From contig OW203724.1 of NCBI GenBank assembly GCA_934045075.1, positions 16,421,143-16,485,142 of the forward strand: a stretch of 64,000 bases of DNA, read 5' to 3'. Positions 39,301 to 51,046 of this stretch are shown piece by piece (position 1 is the stretch's first letter; each line of letters starts with the position of its first letter). Below the pieces are notes generated by a model that saw only the letters and a list, made by a program, of their open reading frames with translations, was not told where the DNA came from and did not search any database. The position numbers were made by a program, and so were the translations under genes. The stretch is from Yponomeuta sedellus (Eukaryota; Arthropoda; Insecta; Lepidoptera; Yponomeutidae).

Positions 39301-41758
39301 AGTGTAGGATGCCCTCCGACCAGGTGGGATGACGATCTGCGAAAAACTGGCAGATGCTGGATGCGGCAAGCTGAAGACAGGGCGCTATGGTCCTCATTAG
39401 GGGAGGGCTATGTCCAGCAGTGGACTAATATAGTCTAAAGAAGAACAAAAAGTTAAGCAAATGGTACCAACAAAAGAAAGTTTATTTTTTATATAATTGA
39501 ATTAATTTTAATTAGTTATAATCAAGTAATGATTAGATATTAAACTATTAGGTATATTATGTTGTTGCAGAAGTAGGCAGAGACCCGAACCCCAGCAGTG
39601 GGGATGTACAAAGAGTTGATACCATAATATAGTTGCTGCGTTAAAGTTTTAGTAACTGTCATCTTAACTGTAATATTCATATGGTAACAAAATAATATAT
39701 GCTGATATAATAAAACTATCAAAAAACTTATAAATAATCGGGCTGTGCTCTACAGATTTTGTGAAGGATCACGTGTCAAGTAGCTATTTAATAAGTAGCG
39801 ATTTCTTATACTACAGTAAAGAAAAACTTCAATTAAAACTTTTAAAAACCTATTTAGAGGCTAAACATTCCACCGATATCATTCCGATGTAAAACCTAAC
39901 TGCAAAGTAGGTACTCAGGGCTGCAGCCATTACTTGCAAGTAATGCAACTTATTTCAGCCAGATGTCGATGCCTGTACGTAATACAGAGAAAATTGTAAA
40001 GAGGTTCGAAAATTCACTGATGCCGGTGAGTCGCCCATTAGCTCAGTTGGAAAGAGCGCTGGCACGGATAGCTAGAGGTTGCGGTTTCGAATCCCGGCAT
40101 GGGTGGAATTTTTAGCCTCTAAATAGGTTTATTTAAAATTGTCCTTAGCACGGGTTAGTGCATTAAAAATAATATAATCAATTAAAACTGTTTATTAGTT
40201 CGAGGTCAACGAAAGATAAAACAGCGAACAAGCTTGTGGTGTTTCTTGGTCTGGAGCCTTCTGCTTCAGCAAATGATAATTATGCGCATTGTACTAATTA
40301 GGACCGTAAATACAGCATTGAAGAGCCTCAGAGAACATTATTAAAACTGGCTTTTCAGCAAATGAAGTTGAAGCTCTACGCTTTGTGATTCGCTTTCTGA
40401 ATACGACACGCTATATTGTTACAAGTATCTGGCCAGGACAATGCAGGGTAGTTTCAATTTCATTTGCTGAACAAATAATATTTACAACTTATAAGTTCTT
40501 ATTTTTTTACTTATTTACTTATACAACCGAAGCGATCGTGGTCTATAATCTGAACAGAGTGATTGGAATCAATCACTTGAGTTAAGCACAACTTTCATCT
40601 TGGAGATTAATTATAGAACGTTCTGTAAAAGTAAACGTGTAAATTCGGGATCGGTATACATTGTGACAAAGCCGAGGTAAACAAGTGACTTGAGAATTAA
40701 GTCCGTACTTATTATATATTAAACGGGTCTAATCGCGATTATTTATTATGTAAAACGTAATTACCTTATTTCCCGACCTTTCGGCATCGTTACAGTTGCC
40801 GTGGTCTCGGGTAGAGTCTACCCGACACCACGGCATAACCTAATAAATATGATTAGACCCGTTCAATATATAACTATTCGTATTTCTTAATGATTTACGA
40901 TACTCATGTATCGCGAATCATTAAGAAATACGAATGAAGTCCAGATAAACAACAGTCAAAGTTACGTAACTACAACATGAATTAGTCGGAAAAACTTGCC
41001 AAATTGACCAAATAACAAGAGGACACGGGAAACCATCTTCATGTATGAGTCACTCAAACCTCAAACGCACGGTTGGCAACACCCCAGTGTCGTCAAAACG
41101 TAGGTATAAACACTAACAATTTCAGTTTTACTCCAAGTATTTTTTTGTAGTATTTCTTAATAACTTACGATACTCACTCAGTCATAGTTATGTTTTAAAC
41201 GGGTTTAATAGCGATTATTTATTAGGCAAAACGTAATTACCGAATTCTCGACGTTTCGGCAACGTTGCAGTTGCCGTGGTCACGGGTACGAATACTTGCT
41301 TTTATTACAATAATTGACTGTACTAGCCACTACAGTCTACCCGCGATATATTTAATAATGGTAAAACTGCAAGAGCGGTGGTAGCGGAGCGGTAGAATGC
41401 CCGCTTGTCAATCGAGGGCTCGTGGATTCGAATCACGGTATCGGAAAACAATGACTTTGTTTTCTAAGTTATGTATATTTGAGAAGTTATAGTATCAATG
41501 CCACTCGCTAACTCTGCTAACTGAGGGAAAACATCGTGAGGGAACCCTAGTGTCTGAAGTGTTAACATACTTCAGCGGTTGTAAAGTACCGAGGTCAAAC
41601 TATGAGGCTAAGTGCGCAAATCTAGAAAGAAAGACATTTATTATACAAACAAGAAACAAAATAACCAGATAAACTAACATACCTATAATATGAGCACAAC
41701 AGAAATAAACGAAATATACAATAAACAAAACAAAAAAAAATACAGGTTTAGCCTGTGG
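36328..41758. repeat. segmental duplication, copy 2 (5.4 kb)
   Basis: Near-identical to 30309-35744. Every repeat listed for copy 1 recurs: MITE at 36829-36961, 5S-SINE at 37041-37385, TIR element at 38018-38632 with its SINE-C at 38243-38451, LINE end at 39313-39444, SINE-A at 39844-40176, M1 at 40716-40872, hairpin at 40877-40936, SINE-B at 41373-41625. Confidence 0.95.
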
Positions 41759-42520
41759 TGTGTCTAAGTTGCCACAAAAGGCAGCTGACTCAGCGTTGTG
41801 CTGAGGGAGTGAGCCCTCAGCGCTGATTTTCAATCAGTGCCCGAGGGAACCGATGATGGTGCAATTAATCTCCGGTCTACTAACTCCACTAACTACATGG
41901 TGACACTGCTTGTTTTTTTGAATCGCATTAAAACCTGACTTTAGATATACCGCGTCGCATCCTAGACCCCTAGATTGTATCCCGCGGAATAGTTTCATTA
42001 CTTTATTTTAATAGCCAATAAAGTTTGCTCAATTTATTGCCGCTATTACGTGTGGGGAATCAACCGCGACCGACTCTATCCGAGGTCCATGAATAATGGC
42101 GCGGACCTTTAAACTTTAATAAGGTCCTCCCTTCAGATAGGATGTGTGTAATAGTTGTAGAGATGCTATCAAAATAACTAAACAAAATGGATCGGAATAA
42201 ATACAAAACCTGAAGTTTGTTATACAATTATTACTGCGGCAGATAATTTTGAGAGCGTTTTTTTACAATCTTGATACTAAGCGTAAGCGATCTGAGTGAT
42301 AATACTTTTATTGTTTGATGGGATTAACTTTGAGAAATAGTACGCTTAAGATAAGATTAAAATTGTGTAAGACTAATGTAAATGCTAACTTCGACGGTAC
42401 AGTGTGATTGCTGCTTTCAGAATTTCTTTATACAGCTGTTTTTTCACTTGAATGATTATTTGCAATCTTTAAAACTCACTACTCACTTTTTTATGTAGCC
42501 TAGTATGTATTTTTGCAGGG
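41759..42520. other. no gene recognised
   Basis: Begins where the duplication ends. No exon or repeat that I can support. Confidence 0.3.
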
Positions 42521-42600
42521 CACAGACCTTCATCCAGAAAGAGAGTGTATGGGCTTAATTAGCACGCGAACCCACCGCGGATTAACAATTTCAAGCACTG
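42521..42600 (-). mobile_element. SINE-B 3' fragment
   Basis: GAGAGTGTATGGGCTTAATT and GCGGATTAACAATTTCAAGC belong to the distal part of family B (compare 52140-52210). Confidence 0.5.
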
Positions 42601-42609
42601 AGGTAGTTA

Positions 42610-42850
42610 AACGTGCTTTGCAAGGCACGTTAAGCCGTTGGTGCCGCCTGTCATGTAATGGCAGTCGTTAAGCCATGTCAAAGGCCCTATGGGCTCCTTG
42701 ATAACTTCTATAGTTATAACAACAGAAAGGCCCGCCACTGTCTTACATTCCTCCATTAACCTGGATTTGGCCCTGTGGTGGAGTATTACCTTCCTGCGAT
42801 GCAGAAAGAGATCCGTGCCCCAGCAGTGGTCACATTCAAGGGTTGATATC
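42610..42850 (+). mobile_element. 5S-SINE body, head lost
   Basis: CGTGCTTTGCAAGGCACGTT, CCATGTCAAAGGCCCTATGG and the CCAGCAGTGGTCACATTCAA tail of the family. Confidence 0.75.
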
Positions 42851-43029
42851 GAGGTAGTTGACCACCCTTGTGTTGTTTTTATTCACAGTTAACGAGTGGT
42901 GGGTATTACTACTTTAACTTAACAAAGTAAATAACTTAGAAAACAGTAGTCATGGTTACGTGCCGGTCTTCTCCGCTTATTCTCTTATTAGAAAAAAAAT
43001 ACTTTTTAAATACTGACTATTGAAGTTTT

Positions 43030-43250
43030 AATGACCTGTAATAATAATAATTTGGCCTTTTTGCATCTACTTAATGAGATGATTTATACAGGGTCCTGTG
43101 GTATCCTCACTCACACTAGATGGTTGAAGGGACCACTCCGACGCTGTAGTGCCTGGGACATGGTTTTATAGATGGTTTTTAGGCTTGCCCAGCACCTATA
43201 CCATCCTGAAAGCCTAGTCGGCCTAGCCCACAGTAAAGACTAGTCAATAC
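43030..43250. repeat. unclassified dispersed repeat (second copy at 59545-59690)
   Basis: Both copies share TTTTTGCATCTAC.TAATGAG, CACTCACACTAG and CTGTAGTGCCTGGGACATGG. No ORF. Confidence 0.65.
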
Positions 43251-43261
43251 GTGTGGAGCCA

Positions 43262-43447
43262 ACCAAGCCGCGGGTTTCCTCACGATGTTTTCCTTCACCG
43301 TTAGCGTGTGGTATTGCGACTACAAATTCGCAAATGTACGTAACTTTGAAATTAAACAAAGTCATTGGTACATGCCCGCACTCGGGATCGAACCTGGGGC
43401 TCTCGCTTGCCAGTCCATGGTTCTACCCACTGAGCTACTCCCGCTAC
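43262..43447 (-). mobile_element. tRNA-derived SINE, family B variant
   Basis: Minus strand: AGCGGGAGTAGCTCAGTGGG, GGTTCGATCCCGAGTGCGGG, then the CATGTACCAATGACTTTG-type body and AAACATCGTGAGG. Confidence 0.75.
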
Positions 43448-43809
43448 AGTGACCTGTGCACTCCAATAAAATATCGCAAGTACTCGTTCGAAATCGTGTA
43501 TATCGTGTATGTGTTCGCACATCATTGACTTTTTTCTTTTTCCAACAAAAACTGTACCCCACCTAAAATACAAGCATAAATGAGACAACAGAAGGTGGTT
43601 TACGCTCTATTTCATAAAATATTCGTTCATATTTCTCCCGTATAAGATTACCTCATTGAGTTTAATGAAATTCACCGAGCGTAGTAAACACATCAGTCCT
43701 TGTAATAATAAAAATAAACAAGCCAACTAAATCATTCTTCCAGGCAATCACACTCCAGCAACCCTCTTCTTCGTATTTACTGGAACAGATTTCGGAATTA
43801 GTTACACCT

Positions 43810-43898
43810 GCCTTTTTTAATGTGATAATAAATAAAATATAGTTTATTTGCCAATTACAATTAAAAGAATAATATAAAAAAATCACATTAAAAAAGGC
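43810..43898. mobile_element. 89-bp MITE with perfect 16-bp TIRs
   Basis: GCCTTTTTTAATGTGA and TCACATTAAAAAAGGC bracket AT-rich sequence. Confidence 0.65.
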
Positions 43899-43918
43899 AC
43901 GTGAGATATACATGTTTA

Positions 43919-43978
43919 TATCTCACGAAGTAGAAATTGTTTAACCGTGGAGTTAAACAATTTCTACTTCGTGAGATA
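43919..43978. repeat. perfect hairpin, 27-bp arms
   Basis: TATCTCACGAAGTAGAAATT... and its exact reverse complement around a 6-bp loop (CGTGGA). Confidence 0.9.
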
Positions 43979-44390
43979 GCTTGAGATCTCCACACTAGGC
44001 TCTCCACAGTAGCCTGTAACGTGGAGACCGCACGACAATTGTGCGTATTTTATGTAGGTACAGCGTCCAACTGTGAAATAATTACAATAAAATAAGAATT
44101 AAAATAACAATTACATCGCAATTACTATTGATATCGAGTACAACACGGAAAAATCATCTTAAAACAAGGTTAACATTTATGGATTAAAATAGGTTCAAAT
44201 GTGATCTAAAGGACATTGTAAGTCAACGATACATTATAAAGGGTGTAACAAAATCTACAATTATTTGCGTGGGAGGTTCTACTTGACAATACAAATAACT
44301 TTTACTATGGGGAAAACTTTTGTATCGTGAAAAAACATGTTAGTTTTTCACTTACTTCACTATAATATTATGTATTTAAAACCAAACATT

Positions 44391-44541
44391 CGGCTTGATA
44401 ACTTCTGATAGTAAGGCCCGCCACTGTCTTAAAATCCTCCACCAACCCGGACTTGGCCCCCGTGGTGGAGTATGGCCTAACCTTCCTGCGATGCAGGAAG
44501 AGACCCGTGCCCCAGCAGTGGGGACATACAAGGGTTGGTAT
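44391..44541 (+). mobile_element. 5S-SINE, 3' half
   Basis: CGGCTTGATAACTTCTGATA through CCAGCAGTGGGGACATACAA and GGGTTGGTATCGA. Confidence 0.78.
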
Positions 44542-45009
44542 CGAAAATCAAAAAAATTTACCTGCTCATTCCAGATTATTTTCTATAAGTACCCAAATTA
44601 GAATTATCAACTAGCAACTAATTAAAATATAATATGAAAGGCTAGGCTACAATGTTTCTAGGTAGTTAAGGCATCGCAACGTCCCCGAAAACGTCTTTCG
44701 CACCCACAGAGCCTGAATTATGACGCGAGTATAGCGACAGATTGCCAGCATTACAATAATGAATTGCCGCAGACTGGGCAGACGGGGGTCAGTGAACCAG
44801 CGATATAAACGTGGTAGGTTGTCTAGTCTATAAAATTATTAGTCTATGTTTTGTACTGTTACAATTTCGTTGTACTTCAAATGACAACCAGCGGGATCGT
44901 TGAAAGTATTATTTATACTTTTGAAAATTTCGAAAAGAGAATCATTATTGAAAACTCACCTGTGCTTTAAGACGTTAACCCCGTGTTTGTTCCACACATA
45001 CATACAGCG
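44542..45009. other. no gene recognised
   Basis: A consensus-like splice donor (AGCACAG|GTGAGT on the minus strand near 44955) stands alone, without an acceptor or open frame that I can pair with it. Confidence 0.3.
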
Positions 45010-45326
45010 CTCGTAGCCTAGGCAAACCGAGTGATTGGAATCAATCACTTGAGTTAAGCAACGACGGGCGCGGTCAGGTGCAGGGTGACCGTCCTGTAAC
45101 TACCGCTAGTGGCATTTTTCCGAGCGCTTCCGTGCTTCGCATGGCACGTAAAGCCGTTGGTGCCGGCTGTCATGTAATGGCAGTCGTTAAGCCATGTCAG
45201 AAGCCTTATGGGCGGCTTGATAACTTCTGATAGTAAGGCCCCCGTGGTGGAGTATGGCCTAACCTTCCTGCGATGCAGGAAGAGACCCGTGCTTTAGCAG
45301 TGTAGACATACAAGGGTTGATAACGA
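45010..45326 (+). mobile_element. 5S-rRNA-derived SINE, clear 5S head
   Basis: AATCACTTGAGTTAAGCAAC, GACGGGCGCGGTCAGG and GGTGACCGTCC align with the internal promoter part of animal 5S rRNA. The family body follows, with a deletion before CCCCCGTGGTGGAG. Confidence 0.82.
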
Positions 45327-45500
45327 TACATACATACATAACCTCACGCCGGTATCCCAGAGGTGTAGGCAGAGTCCAGGGACTGCCTCTTGCCACGATC
45401 CTGACAGATCACCTTCGCTTCTTCAACGTTCATAAGTCGTTGCATGCTCGCACGCCGGTTCCGGGTACTTTTTATCTTCGCCTTTGCTAATACATCCCCT
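45327..45500 (-). mobile_element. non-LTR element 3' fragment
   Basis: CATAACCTCACGCCGGTATC and GGACTGCCTCTTGCCACGAT match 61005-61060, the 3' end of the reverse-transcriptase fragment at 60990-61442. Confidence 0.65.
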
Positions 45501-45782
45501 ATTTGTTAATACACATAATCTTTTAATTCATTTTTAACATTTGTCAGCTGGTCAAAGCGTAATTTGAGTCATCGAGCCAGACAGAATTACGAGAACGTTG
45601 TTAACTAACAGCCTCATTTACAAATATACTATTACTCAAAAACACTTCTCAGAGACACTTTAAGTCTGTGGTTACTTCTTTCTCTTTACCACGGATTATT
45701 TGAACTGCATCTGAGAAATGTTTTGAGGAATCGTTTTCTTATGAACAAGGCTGTAAATAAATAGTAAGTACATAAATAGGAT

Positions 45783-45982
45783 ATAACATAACATTTACAT
45801 ACAGGCACATACATTACTTCTGGCCCCACACTTGGATACCCTGTGTCGTGAGAATCGGAAACAACGACATCACAAATATGTAAACATCCAAGATCTGAGG
45901 TTTTTTTTTTGTCTCCAGCCGGGGTTCGAACGCGGAATCTTGCATGGCAGATGCGCTACCGTTACGCCACAGAGGTCGTCAT
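45783..45982 (-). mobile_element. tRNA-derived SINE, family C
   Basis: ACATTTACATACAGGCACAT, the A/T-run, and CCGGGGTTCGAACGCGG with the GCGCTACCG-like A-box side shortened. Confidence 0.75.
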
Positions 45983-46033
45983 ATACGTATCTTCATTGAA
46001 GAACTTATGTATCTTGAATGAAGATACGTATAT
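45981..46033. repeat. hairpin, 17-bp perfect arms
   Basis: ATATACGTATCTTCATT and AATGAAGATACGTATAT around a 19-bp loop, just upstream of the candidate exon at 46134. Confidence 0.8.
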
Positions 46034-46133
46034 CTTTTTCTGAAGAAATCCTAACGCATTGTTTTTACAGGCACAATCACCTTGAAAATATTAACAGTGT
46101 TCATTTGTTTATTAATTAACTGTGTCTCTATTC

Positions 46134-46392
46134 AATTTAGAAACAATGCGAGTCATAGAACGCAATATGAATTGTGTCTACGCAGAGGTTAAGGGACGAC
46201 TACCCCGCAACGACCTATACGAAATTCGTGTGGTCGAGAAGGAATTCGCTGAGCACATTATATTGAAAATCCCTAGACCAGGATTAGCGCGTTTTCTGAC
46301 TACAGCCACGGGTTTGACTCGATGAAAACAATTTTTTTAAATTATTATTGTAGTAACAACACTTTTTTTTATTGTTGCAGAAGGCAACTAGC
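46134..46392 (+). CDS. candidate terminal exons of an unrecognised gene
   Basis: After a possible acceptor (TCTCTATTCAATTTAG at 46118-46133) an open frame of about 60 codons reads TMRVIERNMNCVYAEVKG, then RLPRNDLYEIRVVEKEFAEH and PRPGLARFLTTATG. The composition is protein-like and more GC-rich than its surroundings. It could end in place at the TGA at 46323. Alternatively it could splice from CACGG|GTTTGA (weak) to a strong acceptor TTTATTGTTGCAG at 46380, adding a few residues and a TAG. I know no family for it. No upstream exon was found, so it may be a decayed gene or a retrocopy. Confidence 0.35.
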
Positions 46393-47330
46393 TCAGCATT
46401 GTGTAGAGAGCATTCGCCAAAATCTCTGATATTCAGCCTGCGGCAATAGTAAAATGTGCCCTGTGGCTTTCTTGATTATTATTTACTGTGTGTAATCCTC
46501 TCTAAAACTTATTAATTTGATTATGAACCTACTGTGTGTAATCTTTTGTAATGTGGTTTAACAAAGTTTATTCTTCTTCTTCTTCTTTATGTGCCTGACT
46601 TAAACTAAAATTTAATCTTAAAACGACAATACGAAAATCACCGCTGGATGTCACTGAGTAAATACTAAAATATTTACACAATAAAGCTCTCGTTCTATTA
46701 ATTGAAAATGTAGGGAAAATATTATATTCACAAATTAAAGACGGCATTGAAAAATTTATCTACCTATAAAATATCAACAAAGAACCCCTCCAAACTTCCC
46801 ATCTGTATGAAACCCAACTTCATTATAATACTTGATATTATGTCCGTAACAACGTTATCTACTCCTTGCCGCAACCGCCATCATAATACAGTGTAGCCAT
46901 CGTACAATCTGGCCGGATTAAGGGGCTTGTAGACTACAGACTGATTTCAAATTTAGTCACTATTTTGAAGGAGACATTCTTACCAAGATTTAGTAGTTAT
47001 CATAAATTATTTTACTTAAGCAAACAATATCAGGAAACAATTTTTTGTTCCAAATGTGGAAGCGTCTTAAAGTTCAATCAAATGTAATATTATTTATAGC
47101 ATCTATTGCTATGGTGTGAATTCTGGTACTGCGAGTTTTCTGACTCGTCTTTATTATTATTATTTATTTATTCAAAAGATTACATAAAAAACAAAACACT
47201 TACACAATTTGCCAAACTGCTAATGCAGTTTATCGACAAGCTTTTGGTATATATTCCTTATATAAACTTACACAACCAACAGTGTCAATAGTGAAATGAC
47301 ATGAAATTAAATGTTTCTTTCACATGCTGA
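46393..47330. other. no gene recognised
   Basis: AT-rich. CACAATAAAGCTC near 46677 could be a polyA signal for the candidate above. Otherwise nothing supported. Confidence 0.3.
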
Positions 47331-47339
47331 TATGAAATG

Positions 47340-47860
47340 AAATAAAAAGGTTTTATTCAAAGTAGCGCAGAAACTGCGGCATAATGAACGTTACAATTCA
47401 AACTAGGTGTCCATTTCAAAATCTAGATCATTTTGGAGAAAAAAAGGACAAAAAATCTTCAAACTTAGTCTTTTCAAAGTCCTTAATTAACAGAGTTTAC
47501 ATAATTATTATAAAACATAGAACTCATGCATTGCACTGGCTTTCATTCCAGACATAATTGTCATCTAAATAATCCTTTATGTTATAGTAGACCCTTTGGC
47601 ACAAAGTGCACTTAACACATTTTTTGAACCGCGTTTTAAGCAAGCTTAATATAATATCTTCAGGGATGTTGTTATAGAAACCTGTACAATGCCCCATGGA
47701 CGATATATTAACCATTGCCAGCCTAAATAGTGGGAACGTTTTATGTTTATTTCTAGTATTTACATTGTGTTGACTATCTAAAGTTTTAAAGTTACTGATA
47801 TTTTTCCTGACGTATATAATAGCACTTTCTGCATCTGAAGCATAGGACAGGATTTACAAG
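47340..47860 (-). mobile_element. non-LTR (CR1/Jockey-like) reverse-transcriptase C-terminal fragment
   Basis: The minus-strand frames read SQHNVNTRNKHKTFPLFRL, then GFYNNIPEDIILSLLKTRF and VYYNIKDYLDDNYVW. The order 'TR.KHK...FYN.IP.DI......F......YY.I.DYL' is the usual end of these polyproteins. Stops and a 5' truncation make it inactive. Confidence 0.8.
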
Positions 47861-48355
47861 CTGCTTAAGACAAATTAGTTGACCGTTTAGCACTATGCCT
47901 ATAGTCTTGTGGGCAGCACATTGCCGTGAAAGTGCCGCTCGTTTCAAACACCCTTAAGGGTACTATAAGATTCAATAAATTCGGACAGTGGGGTGGCCAC
48001 ACGTCAGGCCCTCGTGCGGAAACTTTTGAATCGCCATCAACGTCTGTTCGCTAAGGGGCATCCTTTTGTCCGCGAAATTGCCTTATTTCGTGTTCCTTAA
48101 TAAGGGTTGTCCCGCAACTATAAATTCGAAATTGAAATCGAATCTTTTCTTTGTGGTCCTTTTGATATCGTCCGCTTACTAAGAAAGTAATTTGTTTGGT
48201 CAAAGGGTTGTTAGTTTTGTATACATTTCAAATTATAGTTATGCTAATGTTTCTTCCGTATTTTGTAATAATAGTGTAACGATAACCGGATAGCGCAGCC
48301 TTCTTTAAATTTATGATAAAATGTGTGAAAAGAGGAAATTTCTTTAAAATCCCAG
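47861..48355. other. no gene recognised
   Basis: No repeat match within the window and no splice-bounded exon. Confidence 0.3.
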
Positions 48356-48470
48356 CCCTTAATTGGATGTTTACATATTTGTGACGTCATTGTTTCTGGT
48401 TCCCACGACACAGGGTATCCTAGTGTGGGGCCAGAAGCAATGTATGTACTTGTATGTAATGTAATCAGAG
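48356..48470 (+). mobile_element. SINE-C, body only
   Basis: TGGATGTTTACATATTTGTG and GTTCCCACGACACAGGGTAT, ending in GTATGTAATGTAAT. The tRNA head is missing. Confidence 0.7.
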
Positions 48471-48984
48471 AATTAACTGGAATTTATTTTGCTTAGCAAA
48501 GTGAAAATTATGCAGAGCTGACGATCAATGCCAGTATTGGAGTGACGCTAAAAGAAGCAGAAAAAGTGGATACAAGTAGTGGAAAAAACAAAGATCTTTA
48601 AGAAATTCCAGAAAAAAAAAGGTTTAGGATTATAACTGAAGATTACATGTTCTGAATACAGAGCTATATCTACGTAATATCTACCCTACAGTATCACTCC
48701 CACAAGCAATAACATTATAACGTCCCATGATCTTGAGGCCCACCGGAATTAGGTATCAACCTCATCGAATTTACAATTAGACCTTCCGTCATGTCATGGA
48801 GCAGAACAAGAACAGCTATTTAACTACATAAGTAAATAATTCACCACCACCAAAATGTATGATGTGAAATAAAAAGTATTAATGTACATAATCTAATATC
48901 ATTCAAAAAAATTACGTGCGTGGCAAGGCACTGTGATACATGATGAAAGGGAAGGGACAAACCAATCAGTCGGGAAGCTTATAT
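48471..48984. other. no feature recognised
   Basis: AT-rich, no supported element. Confidence 0.3.
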
Positions 48985-49157
48985 TTATAATATAAAAATG
49001 AATCGCTGAATGTGTTGGTAAGCGCAAATCTCAAGAGTAGCTGGACCGATTTCGCTAATTCTTTTTTTAGACTTAAAGTACGAGGATGGTTCTTACGGAG
49101 AGAAAAAAAAAATAAGAATCGACTGTTAGGCGGTATGAAGTTTACTGGGTCAGCTAG
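48985..49157 (+). repeat. dispersed repeat ending GGGTCAGCTAGTT
   Basis: ATAAAAATGAATCGCTGAAT, GGACCGATTTCGCTAATTC and the terminal GGGTCAGCTAG are a common lepidopteran repeat type, related to the CTAGCTGAC end at 31829. Confidence 0.45.
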
Positions 49158-49189
49158 TTGTTGATGAAAACTTTAATTGAGACAGTGAT

Positions 49190-49366
49190 ACATTACCTTG
49201 CAAGAGGTCCTGGGTTCGAATCTCGGCTGGAAACAAAAAAAAAACCTCAGGTCTTGGATGTTTACATGTTTGTGATGTCGCTGTTTCTGGTTCCCACGAC
49301 ACAGGGTATCCTAGTGTGGGACCAGAAGCAATGTATGTGCATGTATGTAAATGTTATGTTATTAGA
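49190..49366 (+). mobile_element. tRNA-derived SINE, family C
   Basis: GGTCCTGGGTTCGAATCTCG, an A-run, GTCTTGGATGTTTACATG and GTTCCCACGACACAGGGTAT, ending ATGTTATGTTAT. Confidence 0.78.
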
Positions 49367-50100
49367 CAGCATATTGTAATTTACAAGCGTTCCTCTAATT
49401 TTAGTTGCGTCATAAGTGACTTTTCTACTGAAATGTATCAGTTCATATGACGTCGTCTTCAAGTGCATTACTTTTCGATGATGTCTGGGCCGAGATTCTG
49501 TGAATGCACGCTGTTAAACATCGCAATTTAATTTCGTTGTTACTTCAAGTCTACGCGCGCACATACAACGAACCTTCTAGGCATCAATGGTAAGCAAACC
49601 ACCCCACGTGACCCGATCATGTATCTGTCATAATCACAGACAACATAATTATCGTAATGCACTAACAGAATGAGGCCATGATTAAATGTCTAAATTATTA
49701 ACTTTACTCAAAAACTCGTACTAGACATTAAGTTTTTAACGGAATCCAAAAGAACAAAATGACTTTTGTGAAATATGTGAAATATGTTTTTAATGACAAG
49801 ACAAAATAATAAACCTTACAAAAAAGAACTTAAAACTTGCAATGATTATCAACTAAAAGAACCTATCGGTCGTGTCGTTACTATAATAGTCCAGTGTGAA
49901 ACTACAGTTTATAGAAGCTGTGGTAGAGCAACAGCTGTTTTTGCTAAACCGATGAAGCCATCGTGGTCCTTTATCCAGCCCTTGGGGAAATCTCGGAGGG
50001 CCTCGAAATTGGCGTCGTGACTTGGCATGAATTAACAACGGTAAGTGTGAAAACTTGTTATGCTGATTTCGGGAAATGTTTGTGACGCATCCGATATTGT
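49367..50100. other. no gene recognised
   Basis: The two overlapping open frames at 49784-50020 and 49853-50170 are in opposite directions and protein-unlike; the second ends in SINE sequence. Confidence 0.3.
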
Positions 50101-50281
50101 ACGTTATCAGGGGCATGGGTCTCTTCCTGCATCGCAGGAAGGTTAAGCCATACTCCACCACGGGGGCCAAGTCCGGGTTGGTGGAGGATTGTAAGACAGT
50201 GGCGGGCCTTACTGTCAGAAGCTATTAAGCCGCCCATAAGGCCTCTGACATGGCTTAACGACTGCCATTATATGACAGCCG
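50101..50281 (-). mobile_element. 5S-SINE body
   Basis: Reverse orientation: CTTCCTGCATCGCAGGAAGG, CCACCACGGGGGCCAAGTCC and GCCTCTGACATGGCTTAACG. Confidence 0.78.
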
Positions 50282-50494
50282 AATCTGATAATTAATTTAA
50301 TTTAAAAAATATATATAGTTTAAGGGCCGCTTACACAATTACCTTAAATCTAGGTTTAGTAAAATATTGATAATTTTTTTTCTGAGAGTCCGGTTTAAAT
50401 TGTTTTAAATCAGGATTTACGGGCTTGTGCAAGTGGCTCTAAGTTTCTAAAATGAAATTTAATTTACGATGAAATTTAAGTTAAGGAAATTTGT
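50281..50494. mobile_element. MITE-like repeat (second copy at 55174-55388)
   Basis: The two copies are almost identical over about 214 bp. An inner inverted repeat (GGGCCGCTTACACAATT ... TTGTGCAAGTGGCTC) suggests a MITE inside conserved flanks. Confidence 0.75.
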
Positions 50495-50517
50495 AATATT
50501 TCTGAAATTAGCGCATT

Positions 50518-50714
50518 TGCATCATATAATAGCAGTCGTTAAGTCATGTCAGAGGCCTTATGGGCGGCTTGATAACTTCTCACAGTAAGGCCAGCCACAG
50601 TCTTACAATCCTCCACCAATCCGGCCCCCGTGGTGGAGTATGGCCTAACCTTCCTGCCATGCAGGAAGAGACCCGTGCCCCAGCAGTGGGGACATACAAG
50701 GGTTGATTACGAAC
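50518..50714 (+). mobile_element. 5S-SINE body
   Basis: GCAGTCGTTAAGTCATGTCA, CTTATGGGCGGCTTGATAAC and CCAGCAGTGGGGACATACAA, with a deletion in the CCCGGACTTGG region. Confidence 0.78.
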
Positions 50715-50825
50715 GATTACGAACTGTTGGAGCCGTAGAGTGAGAATTTCAAATAGTTCAAACAAACATATACTACGATACATTCGTTAAGTAAATTAAC
50801 CTAATAAATAAATAAATAATAAATA

Positions 50826-51046
50826 TTCATGGACATATTACACAGATATACTAAGTACAACTAAATGACTCGTGTTATAGGTGCTAACTTGACGATAGAT
50901 TTTATACAATAAATACATAGATAACATCCAAGAGAGACCGAGACAAACTAGAAAAGTTCGTTTCCTAGTTTGACCCGACCGGGGGTCGAACCCGAGACCT
51001 TCGGTTTTATAGCCAACGTGTCAAACGGCTGCGCCACCGAGGCCGT
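50826..51046 (-). mobile_element. tRNA-derived SINE, family D
   Basis: Minus strand: CGGTGGCGCAGCCGTTTGAC, GGTCTCGGGTTCGACCCCCG and AAACGAACTTTTCTAGTTTG. Its 3' end runs into a short (TTTA)n tail at 50803-50825. Confidence 0.8.
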
